From Salticus scenicus (taxonomy: Eukaryota > Arthropoda > Arachnida > Araneae > Salticidae): DNA of 64,000 bases. Numbering within the stretch: position 1 is the first letter of the stretch; every line of letters starts with the position of its first letter. Location of the stretch: contig OZ005648.1 of assembly GCA_963930645.1 (NCBI GenBank), positions 199,226,480 to 199,290,479 on the forward strand, written 5' to 3'. Under the pieces are notes generated by a model. The model saw only the letters and a list, made by a program, of their open reading frames with translations. It did no database searches and was not told where the DNA came from. A program made the position numbers and the translations under genes. Positions 22,740 to 34,940 of this stretch are shown here, piece after piece.

Positions 22740-23027
22740 GAGACATTTGTTGCACATTATATTCCTGAATAGCAATGCTAGTTTTCGTCAGATATGCACC
22801 CAAAATGAATCAACAGTTTTTTTTTTTTTTTTTTTTTTTTAAATATCAGTGTCACATATTAGTTTTGTGCATTTAGATATCATAAAACCTGTGATATTGC
22901 TTTTCCGTAAGATAATTTGCTACATAGCAGCGCTATTTGTTGGTCGATATGCACCCAAACTTAATCAACATAGTCTTCCATAATGGTTTTCATGCATATC
23001 AAGTTTTGTGCATTTATGCACTATATA
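22740..23027. repeat. dispersed ~125-bp-unit repeat, left part
   Basis: Carries the same motifs as 11165-12160 (TATCAAGTTTTGTGCATTTA, TAGCAGCGCTATTTGTTGGT, ATATGCACCCAAA). It is interrupted at 23028 by a mariner element and resumes at 23922. A poly-T tract sits at 22818-22840. Confidence 0.7.
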
Positions 23028-23921
23028 CACACACTGTCCAATGAATTAGAAACCTGCAAGAGTTTCTACAAATGTTCGCTGGCGGCGAAGGTATGCAAAA
23101 CCTGTTACAAAACTTTTGGAAATGTTCTGCTTGTATGGAAGTGTTCCCCTGGTGTTACTTGAGGATAATCAAAAATCCATGCAGCACCTAAATATATTGA
23201 TAGATTTAGTGCATCCTTCAATGTTACATTTTTACTCCGAAGTTAACGGATACTTTGTGCTAGATAATGCTACCATACATCATGGCAAAATCGTTCGAGA
23301 CTGGTTCAGTGAACATCAGCCTGACTTCTAACAGTTTTTCTAGATGCCGCAAAGCCCGGATCTTAATCCAATAGAAAATGTTTGGGACATGTTAAAAGGA
23401 GTATCTGTCAGTAATCTCCTCTTCCCTCCGATTTACAGGATCTTAAAGTCTGTGTAGCCAATGTGGGGTAAACTCTGGACATAAATGCATCCCAGAAGCT
23501 TGTAGAATCGCTGCCCACACGAATACTGTCTGTTATTCATGTAAAAGTTAACGGATACTTTGTGCTAGATAATGCAACCATACATCATGGCAAAATCGTT
23601 CGAGATTGGTTCAGTGAACATCAGTCTGACTTCTAACAGTTTTTCTAGATGCCGCAAAGCCCGGATCTTAATCCAATAGAAAATGCTTAGGACATGTTGA
23701 AAGGAGTATCTGTCAGTAATCTCCTCTTCCCTCCGATTTACAGGATCTTAAAGTCTGTGTAGCCAATGTGTGGTAAACTCTGGACATAAATGCATCCCAG
23801 AAGCTTTTATCGCTGCCCACACGAGTACTGTCTGTTATTCATGTAAAAGGATGTCTAACGTGCAAAAGAAGGTCCAATAAAATGTTACTTTAAAGGTTTC
23901 TAATTCATTGGACAGTGTGTG
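23028..23921. mobile_element. 894-bp Tc1/mariner-type element with internal duplication
   Basis: Terminal inverted repeats of ~28 bp (CACACACTGTCCAATGAATT at the left, its reverse complement at the right) and TA on both sides (23026-23027, 23922-23923). It is inserted into the dispersed repeat at 22740-24235. Inside, 23241-23545 is duplicated in tandem as 23546-23849 with only a few differences. Confidence 0.85.
23116..23850 (+). pseudogene. Tc1/mariner transposase remnant, catalytic part
   Basis: The remnant encodes the C-terminal half of a DDE transposase. The stretch FVLDNATIHHGKIVRDWFSE carries the second catalytic Asp, followed after stop codons (TAA and TAG near 23330-23342) by MPQSPDLNPIENVWDMLKG with the catalytic Glu. 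The N-terminal DNA-binding region and first Asp are absent or unrecognisable. The 305-bp duplication repeats both the DNATIHH and SPDLNPIEN segments, and the second copy has acquired a further stop. Expression of a working enzyme is excluded. Confidence 0.8.
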
Positions 23922-24235
23922 TAGATAAAGGCTAAGATGTAGCCTTGCATTAATTTGGAGAAATCGAAGAATTGCAGTGCCACTCGTTTCGTGATACATA
24001 CAGAAAGCTAACCAACGCCAACTTAAGTTAAGGTCCAACCAATTATAAACTTATATTGAATTCCGTCAATTCGTTTCGGAGATACAACCTTCACAAAATT
24101 GTGGTAATACACAAACACACACATAGGCAGATTAAAATGGTCTAAACGTCTAAAAATTGTCAAACCGCATTTAAGACATTTCAAAACGTCTACATCCATC
24201 CAAAAACAAACGTCGGGAAGTTTCACGAATCCAAT
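23922..24235. repeat. dispersed ~125-bp-unit repeat, right part
   Basis: Continuation of 22740-23027 after the mariner insertion. It retains a GATACAACCTTCACAAAATT motif and the terminal AAAATGGTC...AAACCGCATTTAAGAC-like segment equivalent to that at 11690-11725. Confidence 0.55.
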
Positions 24236-24559
24236 ACTTTTCTTATGTATTCTTATATATATCTAGAAAAGTAATAATATATGAAAAGGTGAAATCCATC
24301 TACATCAGTTACAAACTGAATATTAAACAACTCTTATTTCGATTATTTTATTTTTTTTATGCTTTTCTTTCACTCCAATTTATTTACTTCATTACGTTTT
24401 CCTATTAAAGATTTAAATTATATATTTTTTCAAATGAAACATATTTCAAAACTAACGTTTAAAAGGCCCTTTTTAAATATATTTTCAAAGCAGAAATGTC
24501 CCTAAGCACTTTACGCGATCAATAAATAAAACAAAGAAAAGTTAACACAGATATTTCAA

Positions 24560-24895
24560 TGGTATGTTAAAAATTAAACGTCACTTATTTCACAAATAAT
24601 AAAAGATCTGGCTCAACCTCTATTATCACGACATTTCTTTCGGAATATACATTCACAAGAAAATGAGAAATCTTTTACTGGGTTTTTAGAAAAAGTATTT
24701 TTTCCCTCGATCAATTTTTGGTTTCAATACTAGAAGCTAGCGATGTATATTTTTTCCCGGGCATTTTTATGTAAAAAAAAGACCGCTTAAATTTCCTTCG
24801 TTTAATAGAACTTCATATTATTACGCAAAATGTGTATTTCTTAAATTGAATAAGAATTCTATGCACTCTTTGTATCATTCAGAATTACAGAATCG
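24560..24895. repeat. dispersed repeat, partner at 43840-44165
   Basis: Shares an ordered set of blocks with 43840-44165 in the same orientation, including AAATCTTTTACT, AAAGTATTTTTTCCCTCGAT, CAATCAATTTT-like and TTAAATTTCYTTCGYTTAAT. Divergence is perhaps a quarter of positions by eye. Non-coding; class unknown. Confidence 0.6.
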
Positions 24896-24899
24896 TCCA

Positions 24900-25329
24900 A
24901 TTTATTGCCTTATATTTGAAAGGTGAACTTAAAAATCCTTCGGAATATATTTTTCAGTGTGCTTTTTTTCCTTATCGATGCATAATCCGAGTGAAATTAT
25001 GTTGTTCAAGAAAAGCGTAAGGTTTAATGTTAGTTTTATATTCTTTTAGCAATGAAATATTTGAATTTAGAATTTTTTTTCAATGCATAATTTCTTAAAA
25101 TAGCTATCTTTTCTTTCCTATGCCATTTAAAAAATAAAACCTCTTAGTTTATAAATTTAAACACTTACCGCACAAAAATTGTTTGGGGTTTAAATAAGCA
25201 CAACCATTCACTAGAAAAACTAGTATGTTGTGGCCATCAAAAAATGTTCATATATATCATTCTACATAACAGCACCCCTGGCTGTTTAATATATAGAAAA
25301 GACTAATGATAGCTTCTCACAATAAAGAT
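24900..25329. other. AT-rich stretch, no gene seen
   Basis: No motif, repeat or coding frame recognised. Confidence 0.5.
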
Positions 25330-25816
25330 TTTACAAATGGAGGATGGTGCAACTTTAATCAGCCTATGCTAAGATGTAGTCACGTGAAAAATCATAGGAA
25401 GTGACTAATCGCAGCGCTACCTGTCGGCCGAAATACATCCAATTTAAGTCAGTACTCGTTTTCATGGTAGTTATGTCACATATCAAGTTTGGTGCATTTA
25501 TATGCCCTAGGAGTTGAGATTTAATCTTCCTGTTCACGGAGTAAATTGCAGCATAGTACAGTCGGTAACAAAAGTCTCCGAACACTAGCAAAAATTCCTA
25601 TGTAAAAAAGTACACTTTATACAGTTTTGTTAAATAAATCCTTGTCGAATCTTGTTCTTAGTCAGTCTAAAAACAGGATTCGACAAGGACTTATTTAACA
25701 AAACTGTATTAAGTGTATTTTTTTTTAAAATAGGAATTTTTGCTAGTGTTCGGAGACTTTTGTTACCGACTGTAGCACCATCTGTTTATCTATATGCACT
25801 AAAATTAAATTGGCGT
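25330..25816. repeat. dispersed ~125-bp-unit repeat split by a MITE
   Basis: Motifs GCGCTACCTGTCGGCC, AAATACATCCAA and ATATCAAGTTTGGTGCATTT match the family at 11.2 and 22.7 kb. The sequence reads ...GCAGCATAG, is cut by the 214-bp MITE, and resumes at 25773 as TAGCACCATCTG...; the Tc1-type element at 25817 cuts it again. Confidence 0.7.
25559..25772. mobile_element. 214-bp palindromic MITE with TA target duplication
   Basis: The two halves are reverse complements over almost their whole length (ends CAGTCGGTAACAAAAGTCTC), around a short centre near 25665. TA lies on both sides (25557-25558, 25773-25774). It has no coding capacity. Its ends resemble those of the adjacent Tc1-like element (CAGTAGCTAGCAAAAGTTTT), suggesting a related transposase moved it. 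Confidence 0.9.
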
Positions 25817-27240
25817 AGTACAGTAGCTAGCAAAAGTTTTAAAACAATATATTTTTCTGTGCTAATTGTTTCTGTAAATGATTAATAAATAAACAAAATT
25901 TCAAACAATAATAATAAAAAAAAATTCTTAATAATTACTTAATTAGTAATTTGTAGCTAGTTATCCTACATGGTGCGCAACTGATGATATGTGCAAAAAC
26001 TATTAATTTAAAAAACTACCAAACGTGAATCTAAAACGTTGAAAACAGAAGTTTTGAGACGACCTGATAAAATTCAAGTTTTTAATGCTCGACTTCACTT
26101 GTGTCAATATGATACTCACTTGTTCACAGTTCACTTGTTCACTTTGATACTTGTATCAATTTCAGGATGAAGACAAGAAAAGATACGCCTTTGGCCACTC
26201 GTCTTTTAATTACTAAAGAGCGAAGAAAAAAGTTTCATATTCTGGTATCTTCAGCAAATATGAAATTCGAAAATCAACTGTTAACCACCAAATAAAAAAG
26301 TGATAAGATGGTAAAGGTGTGCGCGATTTTCAAAGATCAGAAGCTCCCCAAAAAACTACTCAATGTCAAGCCGTGTTAATCCGAAAGAAGTCGGTCGGTT
26401 ATCCAAACAAGAAAGCTGCTCAAATATGCAAGGAGGTGACCAACGAACATATGACTCATGCTGATTAAAGTCACCATACGATATGTCTGGATGCCGCTGT
26501 TGTGCACAGATTCCTGCAAAAAACCGTCTTATCCGGGCAAAGAATTATACAATCCGATTCAAATTCACTAAGGAGCATAATACGTCGACAATCAAAAGTT
26601 AGACGATAGTCCTTTGGAGCGATGAATCCATTCGATCTGTTTGGAATGTCCAACGTTATATTCGTCGTCAAAAGCCTCCAATATGGATCACCGTTACCTA
26701 CATCCAGCAGTGAATGTACGGAAACGGATAAGTAATGGTCTGGAGAGCTTTCCATCCTGATGACGTCGTTCCCTTCGTACACATCGATGGGATTATAAAT
26801 CAAAATTTTTATAAAAACATTTTAGAAGATCACATGCTGCCTTATAGTCGTAAAAGGATGCCTCGTGAATGGATGTTCCAAGCACATCTCCAGAATAGTA
26901 ACAAATTGGTTTATAGCTAAGAAAATTAAAGTTTCGGACTATCTAACCTCAATCCAATTGAAAACCTTTGGGAACACATCGGAAGAAAAATCAGGACACG
27001 GAAGCATTCTTCAAAAGCAGACCTCCCTCAGGACCTTTGTTCGAAATGGACAAAAATCCCTAGGTTGGACAAAACCCCTAGGAAAAAACCTTGTTAATTC
27101 CATGCCCAGACGGTGTGCCGAAGTCCTCAAAGCAAAAGGATACGCAACTAAATATTAAATACTGCTGTATTTCATTACATTAAGATACTTAATTTCAATA
27201 GAAATTTAGAAAAACTGAATCGCCTCAAAACTTATGCTTA
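25817..27240. mobile_element. Tc1-like element, decayed
   Basis: The left end ACAGTAGCTAGCAAAAGTTT and an inverted, imperfect right end at about 27210-27240 (reverse complement includes AAGCATAAGTTTTGAGGC) bracket a broken transposase. The exact right boundary is uncertain. Confidence 0.65.
26165..27158 (+). pseudogene. Tc1-like transposase, multiply broken
   Basis: Reading across frames gives the order of a Tc1-family transposase. An N-terminal DNA-binding remnant starts at ATG 26167. A central segment (26640-26880) includes VMVWRAFHPDDVVPF and ILEDHMLPYSRKRMPREWMF. A C-terminal segment (26940-27158) includes NPIENLWEHIGRKIRT, split between frames, and ends NSMPRRCAEVLKAKGYATKY, the typical Tc1 tail. 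The segment that should carry the second catalytic Asp (normally a QQDN-type motif after the WMFQ) is damaged. Several stops and at least three frame changes make it inactive. Confidence 0.85.
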
Positions 27241-27249
27241 AGTACTTTT

Positions 27250-28476
27250 TCGAATTTCCGAATTAATTTTAATTCATGAATTATGCTTTAATTTTATTAT
27301 TATTATTTATTTATTTAGCTTTAAAAGTGGTACAAAGTACTAATTAGGACTGAAACTAGGACTGAAAAAAATATCGTCTCAAACCTTTTGTCAGAACTCA
27401 AAATTTTTACGATACATATCGTAAAAATTTAGAAAGCTATCATCGATGGAAGGAATTGAATTTCAGTTGCTGTCAAGAAAATAAATAAATAAATAAATAA
27501 AAAAGTAAAAAAATCAGGTGTATTATGAAAATTTTAATTTTGAACCAATGGATGGTAATATAGTGTCCGTTGATTCAAAATAAAAAAATGTATAAACTCC
27601 TTACAGATTTGCTTTTTAGTTTTTAATTTATGGAACTTTATTGCCCTGTATACTGCATATATAATATATATAAACAATATATAGCACTACTTAAAAGCAA
27701 TCGAATACATTGTTTTCTATTTGATGTAATTGATAACATTGCTTTTTAAATTATGTTATACTTATCACTACAGAAGTTTTCACTTCAATATTGAGATTTT
27801 AAGCACACATAATTTATTTTATTTTATTTATTTTTAATTTTCTTTGGCAAAGGTGTTTGACAGTGTTCAAACTAGCTTCTGCCTGGCGTCTAAGTTCTAT
27901 TTGTCATTTTCTGTTTCAGAATCTTTGATTACAGCTTACTCCTGCGAGTTGGATTACTTAATATTCGCGAGGAAAAGTTTCTTCCATGATATCTGCTCGA
28001 GACCATTGTATGTATTTGGTAAATACTATAACCAATATACTATTGATTACAGTCTATTGAACAATATACCATTTTATGCATTTGAAATACTGTAATCACT
28101 GTAACCAATTCTCTGTTTTTAGCTTCTACTCCTCCACGTTCTGCTATGTATTCTTTTTAATTGTGCATTGTTGATTGGGCCATTTTTCGGCACGAGAAAT
28201 TCTTTTTTATCGCGTTGGCATTTCTAATGATCTTAGAGTTCCTTACGTGCCCTTATCTTACATAAGGGGGTGATATGTCAAAATTATACTTAAGGGTATG
28301 TCAAAATTATACTTACAAAATTATACTCTGCTTACCGTCGTCGGGGAAGCCAAAGCTAATGTTATTCTATAAAGAATTTTGCCCCTTTATAACTCATCAA
28401 CTAAAAAATACTTTTAATTTCGTTTTCCCAAACAAATAATTCACAACTACGAAATTGATTATCGTTTCTTAATATT

Positions 28477-28511
<35 letters not shown>

Positions 28512-28706
28512 CTGTAAACACCGTGGTGCAGAAGTAAATCCCGTGAGTTTGAAACCTAGTATATCACCACGTTATCTAAAATGTCGTCTTGGGTGAAATT
28601 TACCGATGGTATGTGTTAAAATACTGATTTTTTACAGTTAAAAAAGTTCGTTAAAAATACAGTTCGCTACTGCCACACCAGCTGACAGATTTTTCTTTTA
28701 AATTCT

Positions 28707-28742
<36 letters not shown>

Positions 28743-30600
28743 GTGTGTAGTACTACTTTTCGAAGGATGTTTCCGAGAAGATCCTCACTTCAGGCAAATA
28801 AACAAATAAATTTACATGTGTCAGTATTTTCTTTTTCTTATGGATGGTTTGGTGGCAACAATTATCTTCTTGCCGTTAGTAAATGAGCTACTTAGAAATG
28901 AAGAGTATTCAGAATAAGTAAACAACTTTTCTAAGATGACAGAAGCGTTTCTCTCATCTGAAACACACCAGAAAATAATTCTAATATTGCTTCATTATGG
29001 TTTTCTATATATTCTTCTGAAAAACGTTTCCCTTGCAAGAGTTTCAAATGGAAAAAAAAAACTGAAAAATAATATTCGGTTATACTTAAATATCATAAAT
29101 GGCTATTAGCAAGTTATGTAAGTTGCATTCAATTTCACTGATAAGCGAAAATTTTTATTCATCTGCCTTATATTTAACATTTTTCCAACTTTTTCTTTAT
29201 TGTTATTTGCGACGCTTCGTGGTGCAATGACTAAGATAAGGGGCAAAGAAGGTACAATTCGTATTGCACTGAAACATAGGAGATGCGAGTGTCCCGTGAC
29301 TTATATCCCTCCATGGAATCCTCACGTGTTTTGGTAACCTAGAATGTTATTATTTAAGCTCCAAAGAATTTTACTTCCACAAAAGTCTTAATGTAGGTGG
29401 CGATATTTCATGGCGGATCGTTCATTTAAATATGCATTTGAATCATAAATAAACCACAATTTGATAACAGATTTCAAATTCATGGAGAATAATTAATTAT
29501 ATTAAACTTAAGTTGACTTCAATAAAAATTAAAAATAGAAATTTTGTTTCTATAAAGAGGTTTATTATAATTTTTTGCTTTGATACATTTAAAAATATTG
29601 ATATAAAAAATTACTATATATATATATATATTACATTCTCAAATTATTATATAAATATAATTTCATTTTTAAGCTATATTTATTATTCGTGAGTGGTTTT
29701 AAGGAAACGTCAACTGATAAAATTCATAAAATTTTACATATAAATATTTATAGATTGTTTCGTATTTTAATTCCTTGATAGAAAATGATTATTAATAATG
29801 CAAACAAAGAACCTAAAAGTGAATAATTGGTACTCAATATAGTTTAAATATTTATTAAAGATACTGAATTTTGCCTCTCTCCTTTTTCCTTCCTTAATAA
29901 TTGCTTAGTTCCTTAAAGCAAATTTAATTGTTCAAATACTATTTCCGTTTTCATTACTTTTGTGAATAAAATCATTTATTTCTTCAGCAAAATTTTATTT
30001 TTACCAAAAAGAAAATATGTATGACGTGTGAAGCTTTTAAATCAAGAAAATGACATCGACAATTGAATTTAAAAAAAAAAAAAAATCAAATTTAGAATTT
30101 CAAAAGCGTAATTTAGCAGATTATGAAAGAAGTTTTATGACATCATTTTTATACAACTCTAAAATGGAAGGAAAATAAAATTATGTACATCTAAATAAAT
30201 AATTTTTAAGGTCATTTGTGTGAATTTAATTTTCTGCAGAGTATAATCAAAAATGAGGACGTTTTTAAAAAGTATTATCAAATATTATCGTATTATGCAG
30301 TATTATCAGAAAATTTTCATGTTTTCAGAGTGCATTACTCTAAGCACGCGAAAATTACAAATGATTTAAAAATCTAGATTTCTAAAAATGTTTCAAAATC
30401 AAAGTAAATGTAGAACGCTATATATATATATGTTATTCAATAAAAGTGATTTTGTTATTAATATTTTACTGCTTGTTAGAATATGATGAATTAGAATATG
30501 TACCATCTTCATAATTATCATCGAAATTTGCTGGCTATAACTTTCCACTGGATTTTCTTTTGTTTCTTTAGTTATCACTTCTCGCATTCGGTCATTAAAT
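27250..30600. other. 3.3 kb with no recognisable gene or element
   Basis: AT-rich with T runs at 28481-28507 and 28712-28739 and short (TAAA)n tracts. The plus frame at 27844-28095 has slightly balanced composition in a Cys- and Ser-containing peptide, but no domain or splice context supports it. Confidence 0.5.
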
Positions 30601-30806
30601 TAATTCCGGCCGCCTTTTTGTTTCGTTGCTCCATGTTATCTCAGGCTGTCTTCTGGTGTCAACCATTTTCTACTGACCACCTACATTTGTTTTTCTGTTA
30701 GTAGTAAAAAAATTTTATTCGGTTCCCAGTTTCACAATAATGGTGATTTATGAAGTAGGCATTGCGCAGTACTAGTGCGACATTAAACCCAACCAACCAA
30801 CCAACC
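30600..30806 (+). repeat. probable SINE/LINE 3' end with (AACC)n tail
   Basis: A less AT-rich block leads into GCGCAGTACTAGTGCGACAT, TAAACCC and a short (AACC)n run (30787-30805). A fixed 3' motif followed by a short tandem tail is typical of non-LTR-derived repeats. No protein or promoter boxes are recognised. Confidence 0.35.
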
Positions 30807-32255
30807 TTACAAAGTAGTAAAGTAACTTTGCTTTATAAAATATACTAAATGGCTTTGCCCGCTTCGCCGGTCACTATACTTAAATAAATCGATTTATAAT
30901 AATAAATCTCTCTCTCTCTATTTTTTTTTATTATTAATTTTATTCCTATATTTATAGTTTAGCCTAAAAATTTTGAACAGTTATCGTTTGTTACAAATAA
31001 AATGTTTCAAAAATAATTCATTTGTAAAACATAATTCTCATATGGTAGCACTCTTAAGAAAGAATAGTGTTGTTCTAAAAAAAAGAACTTGTATTTGTTA
31101 TTCAAAAAAATAAAATATTTATCTGTAATGTAGAAACGCCTTCTCATATCTCTATATATAACGGCAAAATATCACTTATTCACTCATTCGAAGTTAAGAT
31201 TACTATTTATTACTACTTATTCTATTGGTAGAAAATATTAACCCACAAAATTATAGTAAAGCGTAGCAATTTTCACTATTAAATTGCACTTTTTCTATCG
31301 AATGACTCCTAAAAAATGATGTCATTTTTTTAGAGACGATACTACTTCATTTGGGAGGGGTTTTTTTAAATAACGTCATTCTAACATGTTATAAAAAATT
31401 ATTTTGATTTTAATTAGATTAAGACGCTATGCTATTTGGCCATGTTCACAGTAAAAATACTTAAATTGTATGCATGAAATTTTGATGAAAATGTAATTTT
31501 ACCACTTTTTAATTTCGAATTTTTATAAACCTCTACTTAGTGAGAATATATACATTAAAAGTAACGTAGATATCATATTTAAAGTTTCTGGCTGCAATAG
31601 TACTGATGAAAACATACAAAAATATGGTTTCAGTATTTTAACAGTACTTACCCCTCAAATGGCATTACTAAAATGGGGAAACATGGCTTCAAAATATTGG
31701 TTGCAGCTAAATCGGAACCATTTTTTTCTGGTGAAACGTCCTGTTTTATTTTTAACAGTGTATCATATATATTTATATTTTAATAATTTACAGGAATTTC
31801 CAAAATACTTTTCACCGTATTTTGACATTTATAAGATACAGCATTTTTTAATTACTAGACAAATCAATCTATAAAATCACTGGCAGATTGGAAAAATCAA
31901 AGAACTTTACCTTCAATAAGGAAGTATAAAAATCACGCCTCAATACAAATCGAAATTTTCTCACCAGTCTAAATCTGCTATTCTATGCGTTTTTGTTGCT
32001 TTTATGCAGCATGCATAAGATTTATGTTATTGAATCAAAAATATATTTTCTTAGAAAATAAAAGCTTTGTAGCTCATTAAGTAGAACAGCTGACAATTAA
32101 ACTAGCTAAGAAATTAAATTAACCAGGCATTTATTACGATGAAAAGCACGTCCATAAAGATTAGAATATATACTTATATTTATGTAAGAAATATCAGGAC
32201 AGTTTTATGTTCTTTCAAATTTTAGAAATTTTATGTTCCTTCAGGTTAATAAAAT
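30807..32255. other. AT-rich stretch; small shared motif near 30850
   Basis: GGCTTTGCCCGCTTCGCCGG (30851-30870) followed by TCACTATACTTAAATAAAT resembles the starts at 48297 and 59494 (see the 48.3-kb repeat). The rest shows no gene. Confidence 0.45.
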
Positions 32256-33139
32256 ACACTCCTGCTCAAAAGTTTAGCAAGATTTACAAACAATCAATTT
32301 TTTCAATTTAAAAACTTATCTTTGGATGAAATGTTTTAAACACTGAATATGCTCTGTAACTGTAGGCTATGTTAATATAGACCTATTATAATTTGTGCAT
32401 GGATTTGTGTAACGATATCATGTTAAATAACGGAGATATAAGGATTTATTTTAAAACTCCAAAAAGAATCAGCATGTTTGAAACAATATACTGCAATCGG
32501 AATACCTCATGAAATATGAGCATTTTTATGAAAATCGTTTTAACTACGTATGTGCGAACGATAAAAAAATTCTTTTTGATTAATTTGATAACCAAATGTC
32601 GTGTTCACCTCATACGACAAGCATTGTCAAATATAATTGAAATTCAGAAAGTTATACGCACAAAAAGTAAGTAATTTTTCAGTTATTGACTGAAGTTGAT
32701 TTTCTTTTCAGGGGTCATTCACACATTGACTTTTTTTAGAAAATCAATTGTGCCAAATTGCAGAAATTCACTTAATGCTTTGAGCACGCATAGTAAATGC
32801 ATCATGAATATTATAATAAGATTTATTTCATTCATTAAATCACAAAAAGCTTTGATTTATTAATAATTAATATATAAATAATTAAGAAATTACTTATGAA
32901 AATCATAAAACTTACTTAAAAAATAATCTTTCTTTTCTATTCCTTTTATTATGCATTTTATTTCGATATTACAAGATAATAATTTAATTATATTCTGAAT
33001 AACAGAGGTTTCAGAAGAATAAACAGTCAGAGTGGTACATACTTATATTGGATAGTTTCGAATTTTTCCTTAATTAAAAGTCAATATTTTATTTAAAAAG
33101 GGGGAAAAGTGTGTTTTATACATATTCTTTATACATATA

Positions 33140-33525
33140 TTTTTTTATTTTCTCTTATGCATAAGACAGATAAAGTATATTGTCGTTGGGTCGAATTTTC
33201 GAAATCGAGATTTTCGTATAGGTGCACCTTTCTGATACATATTTATCATGCAGAAATTTTCTCAAGTAAAATATTTTCTAAAATTATTTTGAATTGTTTT
33301 TTAAAATAGAAAAATTTAAACACAGCAGGAAATTTAAACACGTTTTTCAGAATACGCATCATAAACACACAAAGAAATACTGATACATATTTATCATGCA
33401 GAAATTTTCTAAAATTATTTTGAATTGTTTTTTAAAATAGAAAAATTCAGATATAGTACTTCATATGTTACACCTTAAAATGTAACTAATGTCGGATAAG
33501 AGTATGTAGTGTGAGTACCGCACCA
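33140..33525. mobile_element. hairpin-ended dispersed repeat, copy D
   Basis: Starts at a CTTATGCATAAG palindrome (33154-33165), followed by GTTGGGTCGAATTTTCGAAA and TCGAGATTTT as in the 50-kb copy. It ends with GTGTG-AGTAC-CGCAC (33509-33523), followed by CA and a T run, matching the 3' hairpin of other copies. An internal direct repeat (33232-33318 and 33379-33449) carries CATATTTATCATGCAGAAAT. It is nested in the 32.3-34.9 kb inverted element. Confidence 0.5.
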
Positions 33526-33679
33526 TTTTTTTTTAATAGCAAAGTATAGTTGAATATTTTATTTATTTTTATTAAAAGTTTAACAAGATAAATAGGATAA
33601 ATTAAACCATCATATTTATTTTATAAGTTAAATCACCACATTTTAATACCTTAATAAGCAATTCGTGACTATTTAAATA

Positions 33680-33697
33680 TTAATTACAATGCGCTGC

Positions 33698-33729
<32 letters not shown>

Positions 33730-34250
33730 GAGCTCTGATACCATTCTTGCTGATTCTTATGTAAAATGACCTCCTGAATCCACATATGACTTTTTGCCTT
33801 GTCACCCACCGTTTTCTAGGGACACTATACTCTCCCTCAATTTTTATCACTGTACGGTAATTTTATGACCGTGAATTTCATTTGAAGAATCAGAAAGAAT
33901 TAATTTAACACCTAAAAACAAAACAATACAATGTTTAATAAATAACATTAATAATATATTAAAAAAATATAAGAAATGTAATACATAATTTCAGTGGCAA
34001 CCCCCCCCCCCCCTAAATTTCCCCCTTGCCACAAATGTCCATGTTGTAGAATTTTCCAACTCCGTAGCCCCTCAGAAGATATTTAAGAGCTAACATAATC
34101 CTCTCCCCCTCTAGAAATCAAATTTATAGCTATAAAATCACCGAAAAGTGATAAAAATAAGGGGTCGTCTCTAAAAAACGGTTGGTGGTTGGACAAAACG
34201 GGCGTCATATTCGAAATCAGGAAGTCATTTTACATAAGAATTTGCAAAAT
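33680..34250. repeat. inner inverted repeat with A and C runs
   Basis: GATTCTTATGTAAAATGACC (33753-33772) and ACCGTTTTCTAGGGACA (33808-33824) have inverted partners near 34165-34250. An A run (33696-33725) and a C run (34000-34013) lie inside. Confidence 0.6.
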
Positions 34251-34940
34251 TGGTATACCAACCACTGAAATAACCACTGAAAAGAGAATCAACTTCGATC
34301 AATAACTGAAAAACTGCTTACTTTTTTTGCTTGCAACTTTCTGAATTTTAGTGATGTTTGACAATGCTTGTCGTATACGGTGAACAAGACATTTGGCTAT
34401 CAAATTATGCAAAAAGAGTTTTTTTATCGTTCGCACATGCACAGTTAAGATAATTTTCATAAAATTGCTCATATTTCATGAGATATTTAAGATATTTGTA
34501 TTCCGATTGCAGTATATTGTTTCAAAAGTGTTTTTTCAATTTATCCGAAAGTAAGAATAATTTTCGTTTAGAACTCTGCGTATTATACATAAAAAACATG
34601 CTGATTATTTCATTATAAAATAAATGTTTATATCTTCCTTATTTAAAATGCTATCTTCACACAAATGCATCCACAAATTATACTTGGTCTATATTAACAT
34701 ATCCTACAGTTACAGATCATTCTGCTCCCATAATGATACAAGGGGGTTGCAAACATTATTGATTTTGCTCAATTTGTTGCCGGCCTCCTAATTGTTGCCG
34801 TAACTTAATCTTCACTGAAAAACATGGCAACACCCTGTTCTTTACAAACGCCGTGTTCGAAAACATTTCGTCAAGAAATAAATTTTTAAATTGGGAAAGT
34901 CTGATTATTTGTAAATCTTGCTAAACATTTAAACAGATGT

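Larger units (their letters stand above)
32256..34940. mobile_element. 2.7-kb element with long inverted arms
   Basis: The outer arms, about 32256-32725 and 34255-34940, are inverted copies. Shared blocks in mirrored order include TTTAGCAAGATTTACAAA, TCTGTAACTGTAGG, GTTAATATAGACC, ATATACTGCAATCGGAATAC and GTGCGAACGATAAAAAAA. The right arm has ~200 extra bases. A second inverted pair sits inside (about 33745-33830 and 34165-34250). The TTTAGCAAGATTTACAAA end is the motif of the tandem repeat at 3.1 and 6 kb. No transposase is present; a large foldback/MITE-like element is the best reading. Confidence 0.7.

Noticed and set aside
28515..28585. tRNA-like stretch
   Set aside because: Box B (GAGTTTGAAACC) is poor and no cloverleaf can be drawn.
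31155..31180. TCTCTATATATAACGGC as a second Helitron 5' end
   Set aside because: No matching downstream Helitron segment or CTAG-type terminus could be paired with it.
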